The notes under the pieces were generated by a model. That model made no database searches, was not told the origin of the DNA, and worked only from the letters and a program-made list of their open reading frames with translations. DNA of 64,000 bases from the NCBI GenBank assembly GCA_963981505.1, contig CAXCEI010000002.1:47693-111692 (forward strand). The letters are read 5' to 3'. Shown here piece after piece: positions 50,833-60,506 of the stretch (position 1 is the stretch's first letter; every line of letters starts with the position of its first letter). Both the position numbers and the translations under genes were made by a program. This stretch comes from OPU3-GD-OMZ sp001901525. Lineage in GTDB: Bacteria > Pseudomonadota > Gammaproteobacteria > Methylococcales > Methylomonadaceae.

Positions 50833-51609
50833 ATGTGCTCAACCACAAACAAGCCATTAACCTTACTACAATTCTCAGATTTACATCTTTTTACACAGCC
50901 AGATAAACGTATCCATAATATTTTTCCCGAACAGTCTTTCTTACAAATATTTAAACAAGCCATCACGGAAAACCCACCTGTTGATTTAATATTACTCACC
51001 GGTGATCTGGCAGAAGACCCCTATCAAGCGGTCTACCAACGCCTGAATCAACTGTTATCCCCACTCCAGATACCGGTCGTTTGTTTACCCGGGAATCATG
51101 ATGATTATCAAATCATGCAAAACGTTTTTATACAGCCCCCGGTTACTTGCAACAAACTGACCCGCCTGGGAAACTGGCAAATAATTGCCTTGAACAGCCA
51201 AATTATAGGTGAAAAAGAAGGCTCTATTGCGCCACTGGAAATGGAATTCTTAAAAGATACTCTGGCTAACTCTGAAGAATTATTTTCCGTTGTTGCGATA
51301 CATCACCATTGCATTCCTACTAATAGTTTATGGATGGATCGTATGCAACTGGAGGATAGCGACGTTTTCTTAAAGATGCTGACACGCTATAAGCGTGTTA
51401 AATTAGTGCTTTCCGGTCATGCTCACCAACCACTCAACGCGCTTATCTCTGGCATCACCATTTTAGGAACACCGTCGACTTGTTATCAATTCAAACCCAA
51501 CAGTAACAATTTTGCGATCACTAACAAACCCGCCTGCTATCGCTGGGTCTCTTTGTCTCCAAACGGTGACATAGCATCAAAAATAGGCACCCTACGACTA
51601 ACGGATTAA
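50833..51609 (+). CDS. cpdA: 3',5'-cyclic-AMP phosphodiesterase CpdA-like metallophosphatase
   Basis: CpdA hydrolyses cAMP to AMP. The calcineurin-like metal motifs are SDLHLF, LTGDLAED, LPGNHDDY, IHHHCIP and SGHAHQP. From ATG 50833 the product has 258 residues. The frame is open further back into argA (50719), but the family start is near the PLTLLQFSDLHLF strand. The 3' end overlaps the convergent rppH stop by 12 bp. Some family members act on other nucleotides. Confidence 0.88.
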   Translation: MCSTTNKPLTLLQFSDLHLFTQPDKRIHNIFPEQSFLQIFKQAITENPPVDLILLTGDLAEDPYQAVYQRLNQLLSPLQIPVVCLPGNHDDYQIMQNVFIQPPVTCNKLTRLGNWQIIALNSQIIGEKEGSIAPLEMEFLKDTLANSEELFSVVAIHHHCIPTNSLWMDRMQLEDSDVFLKMLTRYKRVKLVLSGHAHQPLNALISGITILGTPSTCYQFKPNSNNFAITNKPACYRWVSLSPNGDIASKIGTLRLTD

Positions 51610-52143
51610 TGAACTTATCTGAGCCTCCCCAGATTTAGACAAATAACCTCGGGCACTTACAGGATTGGTATTTCCGACTAACAGCCCACCGAGCTCTTGT
51701 AATGCCCGCTGATAAGTCCAGCGTTTAAAATAAACGACCCCATTCAACGGCTCCCAATAATCCGTCCAACACCAATCATCGAACTCAGGTTCCTCATAAC
51801 CGTTTAGCACAATAGCAGACTCCGAGCTCACCAATCGCAAAAGAAACCAAATTTGTTTCTGACCAATGCACAAGGGTTTTGATTTCTTCCGAATATAGTG
51901 CTCAGGCAAATCGTAACGTAACCAATAGCGTGTACGCCCTAACAACTCAACATCTTTTGGAACCAGCCCAACTTCTTCCTTCAACTCTCTATACATTGCA
52001 GTTTCAGGGTCTTCATAGAATTTAATGCCGCCCTGCGGAAACTGCCAAGCATCTGCGCCCATACGTTTTGCCCAAAACAACTTACCATCATCATTACAAA
52101 TAACAATGCCTACATTGGGTCGATATCCATTCGAATCAATCAT
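51598..52143 (-). CDS. rppH: RNA pyrophosphohydrolase RppH
   Basis: RppH removes pyrophosphate from mRNA 5' ends and triggers decay. The start MIDSNGYRPNVGIVICN is typical. The Nudix box is GGIKFYEDPETAMYRELKEEVGL (residues about 37-59). The length from ATG 52143 is 181, and an AAAGG sits 8 bp ahead; an in-frame ATG at 52158 lies too early. It overlaps cpdA tail to tail by 12 bp. Confidence 0.95.
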   Translation of the reverse strand: MIDSNGYRPNVGIVICNDDGKLFWAKRMGADAWQFPQGGIKFYEDPETAMYRELKEEVGLVPKDVELLGRTRYWLRYDLPEHYIRKKSKPLCIGQKQIWFLLRLVSSESAIVLNGYEEPEFDDWCWTDYWEPLNGVVYFKRWTYQRALQELGGLLVGNTNPVSARGYLSKSGEAQISSLIR

Positions 52144-52288
52144 TTTAATACCTTTCAACCCCTCTTTTTATCGAATGCTTATTGTTATAATAACGCATTA
52201 AAGAAACCAATAATCATCGTACATTGTTTCATAATAAAAGAGATTATGTATAGTGCTAATTTTATTCACTACCACAGGAATTTTTAAC

Positions 52289-52945
52289 GTGAGCTTAGTC
52301 ATTTTTGATTTAGACAACACCTTGATCGCTGATGATAGCGACTATTTATGGGGTCAATTTTTAGTTTCCCAGGGAATGGTCAATAAAACCCATTATGAAT
52401 TGGCCAACCAACGTTTTTATGAAGACTATAAACACGGCACACTTGATATCAATGAATTTCTAGCCTTTGCACTCAAACCACTGGCCGAAATTAACATCAA
52501 CCATCTCTTTAGACTCAGAGAGAAATTCATTAAAACCGTCATACAACCGATCTTACTCAAGCCCGCTAGAGATTTAATCAACCACCATAAAACTAAAGGC
52601 GACACGCTTATTGTTATTACGGCAACAAATAAATTTGTAACTGAACCTATTGTCAATTTATATGGGATTGACAACCTGTTAGCAACCGTGCCTGAATGTA
52701 AACAAGGTCGCTTCACCGGAAGGGTTGCCGGTATCCCCTGCTTTCAGGGAGGAAAGGTCAAATTACTAAACGAGTGGCTTATAACATCAAAATCAGATCT
52801 AAACGATAGCTGGTTTTACAGTGACTCGCATAATGACCTACCGCTATTAAATACCGTCGACAACCCGGTTGCTGTTGATCCTGACGATAAATTGAGAAAC
52901 ACTGCAGAAAAACAAAAATGGCCCATTATCAGCCTACGCGAATGA
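52289..52945 (+). CDS. HAD-superfamily subfamily IB phosphatase
   Basis: The motifs are FDLDNTLIADDSD (I), VITATNKF (II), the Lys of GGKVKLL (III) and YSDSHNDLPLL (IV), in the layout of SerB-like/CicA-like phosphatases. From GTG 52289, preceded by AGGAA at a normal distance, the protein has 218 residues. A frame open to 52253 adds 12 hydrophobic residues that I reject. Substrates in this group include phosphoserine and histidinol phosphate, and this one cannot be assigned. Confidence 0.85.
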   Translation: MSLVIFDLDNTLIADDSDYLWGQFLVSQGMVNKTHYELANQRFYEDYKHGTLDINEFLAFALKPLAEININHLFRLREKFIKTVIQPILLKPARDLINHHKTKGDTLIVITATNKFVTEPIVNLYGIDNLLATVPECKQGRFTGRVAGIPCFQGGKVKLLNEWLITSKSDLNDSWFYSDSHNDLPLLNTVDNPVAVDPDDKLRNTAEKQKWPIISLRE

Positions 52946-52967
52946 CAAAGCATTCAAACCCTGAAAC

Positions 52968-53198
52968 TTATTTTTTCTGAAAATAAAAGACTTGTTGAGC
53001 GCCATTTTTAGATGATTCAAGCAAACGATTACCAGACTGCTCAGCAAAAACGCCAAAATCTAAATGTGCTGCCGGGTCCGTTGCAATCACTCGAACCACC
53101 TCCCCTGAGGACATTGTTATCAACGCCTTTTTTAAACGTAACAGGGGGAGCGGGCAATTTAACCCACTGGCATCAACATCATAATCAAAAGCTGGCAT
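52968..53198 (-). CDS. tusA: Sulfur carrier protein TusA-like
   Basis: The 76-residue SirA/TusA-fold protein has DASGLNCPLPLLRLKKAL, with Cys about 15 carrying the persulfide and the CPxP arrangement. TusA passes sulfur from IscS towards 2-thiouridine synthesis of tRNA, and paralogues serve other sulfur pathways. It is convergent with the HAD gene and divergent from cysG. ATG 53198. Confidence 0.88.
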   Translation of the reverse strand: MPAFDYDVDASGLNCPLPLLRLKKALITMSSGEVVRVIATDPAAHLDFGVFAEQSGNRLLESSKNGAQQVFYFQKK

Positions 53199-53270
53199 AT
53201 TTCTCTATTTGAAATTAATAATACTCTATTATAAACCATAACTAATTCTAAAAACCTATCAGGTTAACCC

Positions 53271-54659
53271 ATGCAATTTTTTCCTATTTTTTTACGCCTC
53301 AATCAACAAAAATGTCTTATCGTCGGCGCTGGTGAAATCGCTGCTCGCAAAATTGAAATTTTAGCAAAATCAGGTGCGCGGATAACCGTACTGGCTCCCT
53401 CGTTCTCAACCCCCGTTCAAACACTTGAAAAAAAATTAGCCTTAACGCTAATCCAAAAAAAATTTGAAAGCACCGATGCCGAAGGTTATCGCCTGATTGT
53501 TTCTGCAACCGATAATCAAACAGTAAATGAACTCGTTTCACAAGCAGCCGATAAACTTAACATCTTAGTTAATGTCGTCGATAACCCAAAATTATGTCAA
53601 TTTATTTTCCCTGCTATTATTGATCGCTCTCCAATTATTGCCGCTATTTCTTCCGGCGGCACAGCGCCGGTGTTAGCACGGCTGCTAAAGACACGCGTAG
53701 AAACCCTTATCCCCTCTGGCTATGGCCGTCTTGCAGAGCTCGCCGGTAATTATCGAGACAAAGTCAAATCACATATCCTAGATCCACGCCAACGCCGTCT
53801 GTTTTGGGAACAAGTTTTTCAAGGCTCCATCGCTGAATTTATTTTTGCGGGACAACATGAAAAAGCCGAACACGCTCTGGATGAGCAAATCATAGCGCAC
53901 AACACCACAACGACAGATGGAGAAATTTATCTGGTCGGCGCCGGTCCAGGCGACCCAGATTTACTCACATTACGAGCATTAAGACTCATCCAACAAGCCG
54001 ATATTGTCGTTTACGATCGCCTGGTTTCAGAAGATATCCTTAACCTCATCCGGCGTGATGCACAAAAAATCTATGTCGGTAAAAAACGTGATCAACACAC
54101 CCTCCCACAAGAGTCTATTAATCAACTTCTCACAAGACTGGCCCTTGAAGGCAATCGTGTTGTTCGTCTCAAAGGCGGTGACCCTTTTATTTTTGGTCGA
54201 GGCGGCGAGGAAATTGAGACGTTAATGGAAAACAACATTAACTTCCAGGTTGTTCCCGGTATAACCGCAGCATCCGGTTGTGCCAGCTATGCGGGCATTC
54301 CACTGACACACCGTGAATATGCGCAATCGTGCACTTTTGTCACAGGGCACTATAAAGATAATCAAATCAATTTAAATTGGGAAGGCTTAGTTGCTCCAAA
54401 TCAGACCTTAGTTATTTACATGGGACTACTGGGCTTAAACCATATCTGTGCGTCTCTCATCGAACATGGTTGCTCCAAAGACCTACCCGCAGCTCTCATA
54501 CAACAAGGCACAACAAAACATCAAAAGGTTATTACCGGAACACTTGAATCTTTACCTCATCACATCCACGAGCAATCAGTTAAGGCGCCTACCTTAATAA
54601 TCGTTGGCAATGTAGTGCGTTTACACGATAAATTGACTTGGTTTAATCCCAACGCTTAA
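53271..54659 (+). CDS. cysG: Siroheme synthase CysG (trifunctional)
   Basis: CysG makes sirohaem from uroporphyrinogen III. The N-terminal dehydrogenase/ferrochelatase part (about 1-205) starts FFPIFLRLNQQKCLIVGAGEIAARK. The C-terminal methyltransferase part (about 215-455) shows VYLVGAGPGDPDLLTLRA-like sequence, VRLKGGDPFIFGRGGEE and VVPGITAASG. The length of 462 is standard. Its neighbour tusA is also a sulfur gene. Sirohaem serves sulfite and nitrite reductases, neither of which is seen here. Confidence 0.96.
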   Translation: MQFFPIFLRLNQQKCLIVGAGEIAARKIEILAKSGARITVLAPSFSTPVQTLEKKLALTLIQKKFESTDAEGYRLIVSATDNQTVNELVSQAADKLNILVNVVDNPKLCQFIFPAIIDRSPIIAAISSGGTAPVLARLLKTRVETLIPSGYGRLAELAGNYRDKVKSHILDPRQRRLFWEQVFQGSIAEFIFAGQHEKAEHALDEQIIAHNTTTTDGEIYLVGAGPGDPDLLTLRALRLIQQADIVVYDRLVSEDILNLIRRDAQKIYVGKKRDQHTLPQESINQLLTRLALEGNRVVRLKGGDPFIFGRGGEEIETLMENNINFQVVPGITAASGCASYAGIPLTHREYAQSCTFVTGHYKDNQINLNWEGLVAPNQTLVIYMGLLGLNHICASLIEHGCSKDLPAALIQQGTTKHQKVITGTLESLPHHIHEQSVKAPTLIIVGNVVRLHDKLTWFNPNA

Positions 54660-54707
54660 TTTTTACCTACCTAAATCAACTTTTACCCTAAATACTGACA
54701 AAATTAT

Positions 54708-54736
54708 TTGTCTTTTGGTAGTAAATTATCTATCCT
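54708..54736 (+). promoter_or_regulatory. Candidate promoter of the cytochrome c gene
   Basis: TTGTCT (54708-54713) and TATCCT (54731-54736) are 17 bp apart, about 80 bp before the cytochrome ATG. Both hexamers are imperfect. Confidence 0.35.
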
Positions 54737-54818
54737 ATCCCTGTTAAATTTTTAATTAATGGCTTAGTCTTTTAAATTAGATTTAAGTCATCTTTCTTTA
54801 AAATCTATTGAGGTTAGT

Positions 54819-55184
54819 ATGAAAAAATCATTAGTGATGATGGCAGGTGCTGCAACACTTGTATTAAGCAGTCAAACGTTTGCAGCGAGTGACATGGATA
54901 TTTGGGTCGGCAGTAAAATATATGATCGGGCATTTGGACGCGGCTGTGCGACTTGTCATGATATTGCAACCAACCCAAATCTAATTAAAAACATTAAAGA
55001 CGGTTCTTTGTCTTATGATAGATTCAAAGCAACTGTCATTAACGGTAAAAACGCAATGCCTAAAGCAGGCGCCGCTATGGACACTGTTGGTAAGAAAAAA
55101 GGTTATACCGGTGATAAAGCGATCAAAGCTGTTTTTGATTATTTAAAAGCCGGTGGCGGAAAAATCAAAAAACCAAAGAAATAA
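54819..55184 (+). CDS. Periplasmic monohaem cytochrome c
   Basis: The 121-residue precursor has a signal peptide (MKKSLVMMAGAATLVLSSQTFA) and one CATCH haem site (CxxCH, about 46-50) in RGCATCHDIATNP. NAMPKAG supplies the distal Met ligand, typical of class I cytochromes c, and the C-terminal helix is followed by a basic tail (GGGKIKKPKK). GAGGT lies just before ATG 54819. The role is unknown; a carrier for an alcohol dehydrogenase is possible but not shown. It is followed by a strong terminator and so forms its own unit. Confidence 0.9.
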   Translation: MKKSLVMMAGAATLVLSSQTFAASDMDIWVGSKIYDRAFGRGCATCHDIATNPNLIKNIKDGSLSYDRFKATVINGKNAMPKAGAAMDTVGKKKGYTGDKAIKAVFDYLKAGGGKIKKPKK

Positions 55185-55200
55185 AAAGAATGCCTAAAAA

Positions 55201-55237
55201 AGCCGGACATGGTTAAAAGACCATGTCCGGCTTTTTT
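55201..55237 (+). terminator. Strong intrinsic terminator of the cytochrome c gene
   Basis: AGCCGGACATGGT (55201-55213) and its exact complement (55220-55232) form a 13-bp stem with the 6-nt loop TAAAAG and a T-run at 55233-55237. An A-run lies just before the stem, so it can also work leftward and end the gene at 55249. Confidence 0.9.
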
Positions 55238-55248
55238 GTACCTGAAAT

Positions 55249-55884
55249 CTAGTCTTGGCGCGTTAAAACAGGTTGTAACTTATCGTGATGCTGTAAAACA
55301 AACCGTGCTTGTAACCAAACACCCGCCGATGCCACAAACATTAAACCACATGAAACGATTGATAAATAAACCAATAATTTTAAATTTGATAACTCTTTTA
55401 ATAAAATAGCGGGATGTTCACTGTTCTTCGACGCTAAACCAGATTGATCAACAGAACCCACACCCACACTTGGCGTTGAAACGGCTCTCAGCGCATCTAA
55501 TTCTTTAGTTAAGTCGCTAAGAATGACTACCTCTTTACCCGTAACCTTACCGGCATTAATACTCTCTTGCAATTGAATCAACTTAGCCTTTATGGAACCG
55601 CTGATCATCGAAACCATTTGACCTTTTAGCATCTCAACATCGGCTGACAATGCTGGATTAGCGACTATTTTCCCAAGCGGGAGATGATTAGGCATCCCAT
55701 AACTACTTATGCTTTTCAGCGGACTCTCAGAAAACACCGAAAAACCAAAGAGAACCGTAATCATCAGGACCAACAAACCACACGCCATAATGGCACGGCT
55801 TATCCATTGCAAACGAACAAAGGACTGATTAGACGAGCTTAATACAGCCTGCTCGGAATGATTCTGTATATCATATTTCTGCAT
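55249..55884 (-). CDS. Two-pass membrane protein with a central soluble domain, unknown function
   Basis: From ATG 55884 the product has 211 residues. A first membrane helix (about 27-50, AIMACGLLVLMITVLFGFSVF) precedes a roughly 125-residue helical periplasmic stretch. A second membrane helix (about 172-194, LVYLSIVSCGLMFVASAGVWL) follows, with a short tail. The layout recalls the N-terminus of a chemoreceptor without HAMP or signalling parts, but I recognise no family. A longer frame begins with TTG 55905. It is convergent with the cytochrome gene. Confidence 0.6.
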   Translation of the reverse strand: MQKYDIQNHSEQAVLSSSNQSFVRLQWISRAIMACGLLVLMITVLFGFSVFSESPLKSISSYGMPNHLPLGKIVANPALSADVEMLKGQMVSMISGSIKAKLIQLQESINAGKVTGKEVVILSDLTKELDALRAVSTPSVGVGSVDQSGLASKNSEHPAILLKELSNLKLLVYLSIVSCGLMFVASAGVWLQARFVLQHHDKLQPVLTRQD

Positions 55885-56095
55885 CAAACAACTCTCTCTC
55901 GACAAGAGTAACCGTGCTAAAAACGATCTAAAAAGGGTCGTTCAGTATACAACCTTACCCTGGTAATTAAAGAACTTTTTTCCCTCTTTGACCCTAGACC
56001 AATCTATAGCGTAAATAGAGGTAATCACCGATATACAAAAGTCATTACAAAAGGCGCCATCATCAACTAAAAGCGCCTAAAATGCATTAAAATGA

Positions 56096-57313
56096 CTAAA
56101 GTCGTTGTTTTTCAGCCGCAATACGTAACCTAAGTGCATTTAATTTAATAAATCCTTCCGCATCTTTTTGATTATAAGCACCGCCATCATCTTCAAAGGT
56201 CGCAATATTTTCATCAAATAAACTATCTGTGTCTGACATTCGACCGACGACCGACACGCTGCCTTTATACAATTTAACGCGTACCTTACCGTTGACCGTC
56301 ACTTGTGAGGCATCGATCATGTTCTGCAACATAGTACGCTCAGGACTCCACCAATAACCGTTATAAATTAACTTAGCATAACCCGGCATTAATTCATCTT
56401 TCAAATGTGCCACTTCCCGATCGAGTGTTATGGACTCAATCGCTCGGTGTGCTTTTAATAAAACCGAGCCACCTGGGGTCTCATAACAACCACGCGATTT
56501 CATGCCGACGTAACGATTTTCAACAATATCCAGCCGACCCACACCGTGGGCGCCTGCTAACTTATTCAATAACGCTAATACCTCAGCAGGCGAATACAAC
56601 ACGTCATCAATGCCGATGACATCACCATTCTTAAAAGTTAAATCAATATAAAGTGGTTGGTCAGGTGCATTTTCCGGTGCCACACTCCAACGCCACATGT
56701 CGTCTTCAGCCTCTGCCCAAGGGTCTTCCAAAATCCCTCCCTCATATGAAATATGCAATAAATTAGCATCCATAGAATAAGGGGAAGCATTACCTCGTTT
56801 CATTTCTACCGGGATTCTATGTTGAGCAGCATATGCCAAAAGCTTTTCACGCGAATTTAAATCCCATTCACGCCAAGGTGAGATAATTTGAATATCCGGA
56901 CGTAACGCATAACACCCTAATTCAAAACGAACCTGATCATTCCCTTTACCCGTCGCGCCATGGGAAACCGCATCGGCACCGGTTTCATTGGCAATCTCAA
57001 TCAATCGTTTTGCAATTAAAGGCCGTGCTATAGATGTTCCTAATAAATACTCCCCTTCATAAATAGCATTAGCACGAAACATAGGGAAGACATAGTCGCG
57101 CACAAAATCTTCCTTTAAATCATCAATATAAATTTCTTTAATGCCAAGCGCTTGGGCCTTTTCCCGAGCCGGCTCAACCTCGCCGCCTTGCCCCAGATCA
57201 GCAGTAAAGGTAACCACCTCGCAATCGTAGGTATCTCTTAACCACTGCAAGATAACAGATGTATCCAGACCACCTGAATACGCTAAAACAACTTTATTTG
57301 CTCCTGAACTCAT
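56096..57313 (-). CDS. argG: Argininosuccinate synthase
   Basis: ArgG joins citrulline and aspartate with ATP. The N-terminal P-loop [15 protein letters not shown], the [17 protein letters not shown] block, and [22 protein letters not shown] are characteristic. The length of 405 matches the short proteobacterial form rather than the 447-residue E. coli type. It is separated from the other arginine genes by about 6 kb. Start ATG 57313. Confidence 0.96.
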   Translation of the reverse strand: MSSGANKVVLAYSGGLDTSVILQWLRDTYDCEVVTFTADLGQGGEVEPAREKAQALGIKEIYIDDLKEDFVRDYVFPMFRANAIYEGEYLLGTSIARPLIAKRLIEIANETGADAVSHGATGKGNDQVRFELGCYALRPDIQIISPWREWDLNSREKLLAYAAQHRIPVEMKRGNASPYSMDANLLHISYEGGILEDPWAEAEDDMWRWSVAPENAPDQPLYIDLTFKNGDVIGIDDVLYSPAEVLALLNKLAGAHGVGRLDIVENRYVGMKSRGCYETPGGSVLLKAHRAIESITLDREVAHLKDELMPGYAKLIYNGYWWSPERTMLQNMIDASQVTVNGKVRVKLYKGSVSVVGRMSDTDSLFDENIATFEDDGGAYNQKDAEGFIKLNALRLRIAAEKQRL

Positions 57314-57378
57314 ACAAACACTACCATTGATAATTTAAATAAATTTCTAACAAAATCCTGACCCTCTCAAACCCGTGG

Positions 57379-58803
57379 TCAGCGTTTTTTAACCAATAAA
57401 TCCGTTATTGTGCCTTCGATCATTTCTGCTGAAAAGCCCAACGTTTCAGAAAGCGTCGGATGCGGGTGAACTGTCAAGGCAATATCTTCAGCACACGCGC
57501 CCATTTCTAATGCCAGAACCGCTTCCCCAATCAATTCTCCCGCATTAGTCCCAACAATGCCAGCACCCAATATTTGCCCTGTATCCTTGTCGGTAATTAA
57601 TTTTGTAAGCCCCTCTTTACGACCAATACTTAAAGAACGTCCACTGGCCGCCCAAGGAAACGCCGCCTTATTATAGGCAATACCTTGTGCTTTAGCCTCT
57701 ATTTCAGTGAGCCCCATCCAAGCAACCTCGGGATTGGTATAAGCAACTGAAGGAATAGTTAACGCTTGCCACTCAACACGTTCACCGGCAATAACTTCTG
57801 CCGCTATTTTAGCTTCGTGCACCGCCTTATGGGCCAACATAGGGTTTCCCACCACGTCCCCGATGGCAAAAATATGCTCTACATTTGTACGCATCTGCTT
57901 GTCTACTTCAATGAACCCCCGATCAGTAACCGTTATTCCAGCCTTTTCAGCATCGATCAAATGACCATTAGGCCGGCGCCCTACCGCAACCAAGACCTTA
58001 TCAAATAGATCACTTTCTACCGCACCTTGCTTGTCAAAAGTAACCGTTAAACCATCCTCTTGAGAAACAATTTCTGTTACCTTTGTAGAAAGGTAAATAT
58101 TATCATATTGTTTTTTAACTTTTTGAGCTAACGGCCTGACTAAATCTTTATCACACCCGGGTATTAATTGGTCCATCATTTCAACGATAGTAATCTGACT
58201 GCCTAAGGCATGATAAACCGTGGCCATCTCAAGGCCAATAATCCCTCCCCCGACAATCAGTAGTTTAGCGGGAATATCTTTTAATTCCAAAGCACCCGTT
58301 GAATCCATTAAACGCTCATCGTCATTAGGAAATGACGGAATCTTAACCGGTTGGGAACCGACAGCGATAATAACATTGTCAAATTTTACCGTGTGTCCGC
58401 CCTCTTCATTTTCAATCATGACCTCATGCGTTCCTAAAAACCGAGCGGTTCCCTGCAATACCGTCACCTTTCTTTGTTTGGCAAGGGCTGACAACCCAGT
58501 TGTTAACTGCGAGGTGACACCGCCTTTCCACTGAACGAGTTTCTCTCTGTCTATCTCGGGGGCTTGAAAAGTAACCCCCGAAACCCCTATTTCTTTACTC
58601 TCACTTAAAACTTGGGCCACATGCAACAATGCTTTTGAAGGAATACAACCCACGTTCAAACACACCCCTCCCAATACCGGGTATTTCTCCACTAACGTGA
58701 CCTGCTTACCCAAATCAGCCGCCCTGAACGCAGCAGAATAGCCACCTGGCCCTCCACCAATCACCAAGACTTCCGTGGTAAGTTGATTTTCCTTTACCGA
58801 CAT
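57379..58803 (-). CDS. lpdA: Dihydrolipoyl dehydrogenase
   Basis: This FAD enzyme reoxidises lipoyl groups in 2-oxoacid dehydrogenase complexes. It has the FAD fold GGGPGGYSAAFRAADLG, the redox-active disulfide GGVCLNVGCIPSKALLH (Cys49 and Cys54), the NAD fold VGGGIIGLEMATVYHALG, and the C-terminal base motif AVHPHPTLSETL. The length of 474 is normal. No E1 or E2 gene is beside it, so it may serve several complexes. Confidence 0.94.
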   Translation of the reverse strand: MSVKENQLTTEVLVIGGGPGGYSAAFRAADLGKQVTLVEKYPVLGGVCLNVGCIPSKALLHVAQVLSESKEIGVSGVTFQAPEIDREKLVQWKGGVTSQLTTGLSALAKQRKVTVLQGTARFLGTHEVMIENEEGGHTVKFDNVIIAVGSQPVKIPSFPNDDERLMDSTGALELKDIPAKLLIVGGGIIGLEMATVYHALGSQITIVEMMDQLIPGCDKDLVRPLAQKVKKQYDNIYLSTKVTEIVSQEDGLTVTFDKQGAVESDLFDKVLVAVGRRPNGHLIDAEKAGITVTDRGFIEVDKQMRTNVEHIFAIGDVVGNPMLAHKAVHEAKIAAEVIAGERVEWQALTIPSVAYTNPEVAWMGLTEIEAKAQGIAYNKAAFPWAASGRSLSIGRKEGLTKLITDKDTGQILGAGIVGTNAGELIGEAVLALEMGACAEDIALTVHPHPTLSETLGFSAEMIEGTITDLLVKKR

Positions 58804-58921
58804 ATTCAGACCCTCTTCAATTTAATTAGCGCTGATATAGTAATAGATTTTATCGCTCCAAGCACGTACTCAAGTCTTAATAAAACGTTAGCAACGTGCG
58901 AGAAATAATACCATGACAACC

Positions 58922-60160
58922 TTAAGGAAGAACCCCTAATGATTGATTATACAAAGCGATATTCTTCTTATTAAAAATTAACTGTTTAGTTACTTTCAAT
59001 TGAGCCAGTTGCTGGCTCAATTGAATACTTTTAAATTTCTGCAAACTCAGTTCCCCAGCGTTATAACTGCTTTCAGCTATTTTCAGCCGATCACCTTCTA
59101 ATTGAGCAATCTCCATCGCCATTACCAAAATGTCTTCCCCCAACATCAGGTTCTGTGAAACCTCAAAAACATGTTCATTAAGTTTTCTAATCAGATACAT
59201 TCTATCAGCGAGCAATTTATTAATTTCAATATTTTTAACGGCCAAATCTGGTCCGTTGTGCACAGCACTTCCTAAAGGAATATTTAATGCAATATTAAAG
59301 CTTTCAGCATCATTACTTCGGGCATCGCCCCGATCACTATTAACACCTAAAGATAAGGTCGTTTGTCCCGACCCTCGTAAAATTAGTGCCTGATACTCCG
59401 CTTGTTTTCGGGTGATTTTACTATTTATAAACGCTAAAGATGAATGATTAATATCAATTTCACGCAATTCCGTACGACTTTCTTCAAAATGAACAGGAAC
59501 GACATTAGATCGAGTAATGGTTTGATAACGTTTAGCCATCTTATTCAAATCAACTTTAGCCCGTAACAACGCTGATTTTTTAATTAACAATTCACTTTTA
59601 ACCGGTAATAAATCCAAATGTGACAATTCTCCTAATTGAACTGATTGCACCGCTGTTGCTAAAATGTGCTCAGAAAAATCAACCGCTAGTACTGCCTCTG
59701 TTAATTTGCATTCAACTAAAGCCAAGTCCCATAAGACGGCCCGAATAAGTCCTGCCATCTGTAACTTAACATGAATGGCTTGGTCAAAGAGCCCCTGCTC
59801 GGCCTTGTCTGCTATCAGTGCTTCAGCATCCTGCTGCCCCCAATGCCATAGCGGCACGCTAACACCTCCATCGATGTAATGCAGAGTACCACTAGAGGCC
59901 TCCTGATAACCCAATGCCACACTCGCAGCACCGGCCACCCAACTATCACTTCTTTTACGTAACGCATTAGCCTCAGATTCTAATGCTTCTAACCAAAGTT
60001 GATCCGGTGATTTAGCTAGCGTGTTTTCAACCAATGTGGATAGTGACAACCCTTTTTCATAACGTAAGGAAAACGAATCATTAAAATCAGATTCAGCCAG
60101 GCACACTGTCGAGACTATCGCCAATAAAAAAAGTCGATTCAAATAGCCTAAACAAACCAT
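58922..60160 (-). CDS. TolC-like outer-membrane efflux protein, orphan
   Basis: The 412-residue product has a signal peptide (NRLFLLAIVSTVCLAESD), long helices with heptad pattern, and the OEP-type pattern of two repeats (for example YQEASSGTLHYIDGGVSVPLW and SLGVNSDRGDARSNDAESFNIALNIPLG). AESSYNAGELSLQKFKSIQL is the characteristic second-repeat motif. It resembles CzcC/TolC-type proteins. No membrane-fusion or RND/ABC partner lies next to it, so the export system is unknown. Start ATG 60160. Confidence 0.82.
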   Translation of the reverse strand: MVCLGYLNRLFLLAIVSTVCLAESDFNDSFSLRYEKGLSLSTLVENTLAKSPDQLWLEALESEANALRKRSDSWVAGAASVALGYQEASSGTLHYIDGGVSVPLWHWGQQDAEALIADKAEQGLFDQAIHVKLQMAGLIRAVLWDLALVECKLTEAVLAVDFSEHILATAVQSVQLGELSHLDLLPVKSELLIKKSALLRAKVDLNKMAKRYQTITRSNVVPVHFEESRTELREIDINHSSLAFINSKITRKQAEYQALILRGSGQTTLSLGVNSDRGDARSNDAESFNIALNIPLGSAVHNGPDLAVKNIEINKLLADRMYLIRKLNEHVFEVSQNLMLGEDILVMAMEIAQLEGDRLKIAESSYNAGELSLQKFKSIQLSQQLAQLKVTKQLIFNKKNIALYNQSLGVLP

Positions 60161-60253
60161 TAATACCTCACTTAAATACTCGCTGATGGTCTTAACAATA
60201 CCCTGGGTTCTAATTCCCGACTCATCTTATCAATTTCACGCACAGCAGAAAAT

Positions 60254-60287
60254 AAAAAAGGTTTGCAAGATAACCTGCAAACCTTTT
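60254..60287 (-). terminator. Intrinsic terminator after tRNA-Asn
   Basis: AAAAGGTTTGCA (60256-60267) and TGCAAACCTTTT (60276-60287) form a 12-bp stem with an 8-nt loop. Read leftward it ends in TTTTTTATT. It lies just 15 bp downstream of the tRNA-Asn 3' end. Confidence 0.85.
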
Positions 60288-60301
60288 CATTTGTACTTAT
60301 A

Positions 60302-60377
60302 TGGCTCCCCCGGACGGGCTCGAACCGCCGACCTAGTGATTAACAGTCACCCGCTCTACCAACTGAGCTACAGGGGA
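60302..60377 (-). tRNA. tRNA-Asn (anticodon GTT)
   Basis: Read leftward, TCCCCTG pairs with CGGGGGA (one U-G pair). The anticodon loop CTGTTAA holds GTT, the T loop is GTTCGAGCC, and the discriminator is G. CCA is encoded at 60302-60304. Confidence 0.96.
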
Positions 60378-60387
60378 TTAATTTTTA

Positions 60388-60464
60388 TGGCACGCCCGGA
60401 GAGATTCGAACTCCCGACCGCTCGGTTCGTAGCCGAGTACTCTATCCAGCTGAGCTACGGGCGC
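60388..60464 (-). tRNA. tRNA-Arg (anticodon ACG)
   Basis: Read leftward, GCGCCCG pairs with CGGGCGT (one G-U pair). The anticodon loop CTACGAA holds ACG, whose A34 is normally made inosine. The T loop is GTTCGAATC, and CCA is encoded at 60388-60390. It is 10 bp upstream of tRNA-Asn, in the same transcript. Confidence 0.96.
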
Positions 60465-60477
60465 ATAACAACTAGTT

Positions 60478-60506
60478 ATTATCCTTTATTATTACTCTTC
60501 AGTCAA
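60478..60506 (-). promoter_or_regulatory. Promoter of the tRNA-Arg/tRNA-Asn unit
   Basis: Read leftward, TTGACT (60506-60501) and GATAAT (60483-60478) are 17 bp apart, about 14 bp upstream of the tRNA-Arg 5' end. This is close to consensus. Confidence 0.7.
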
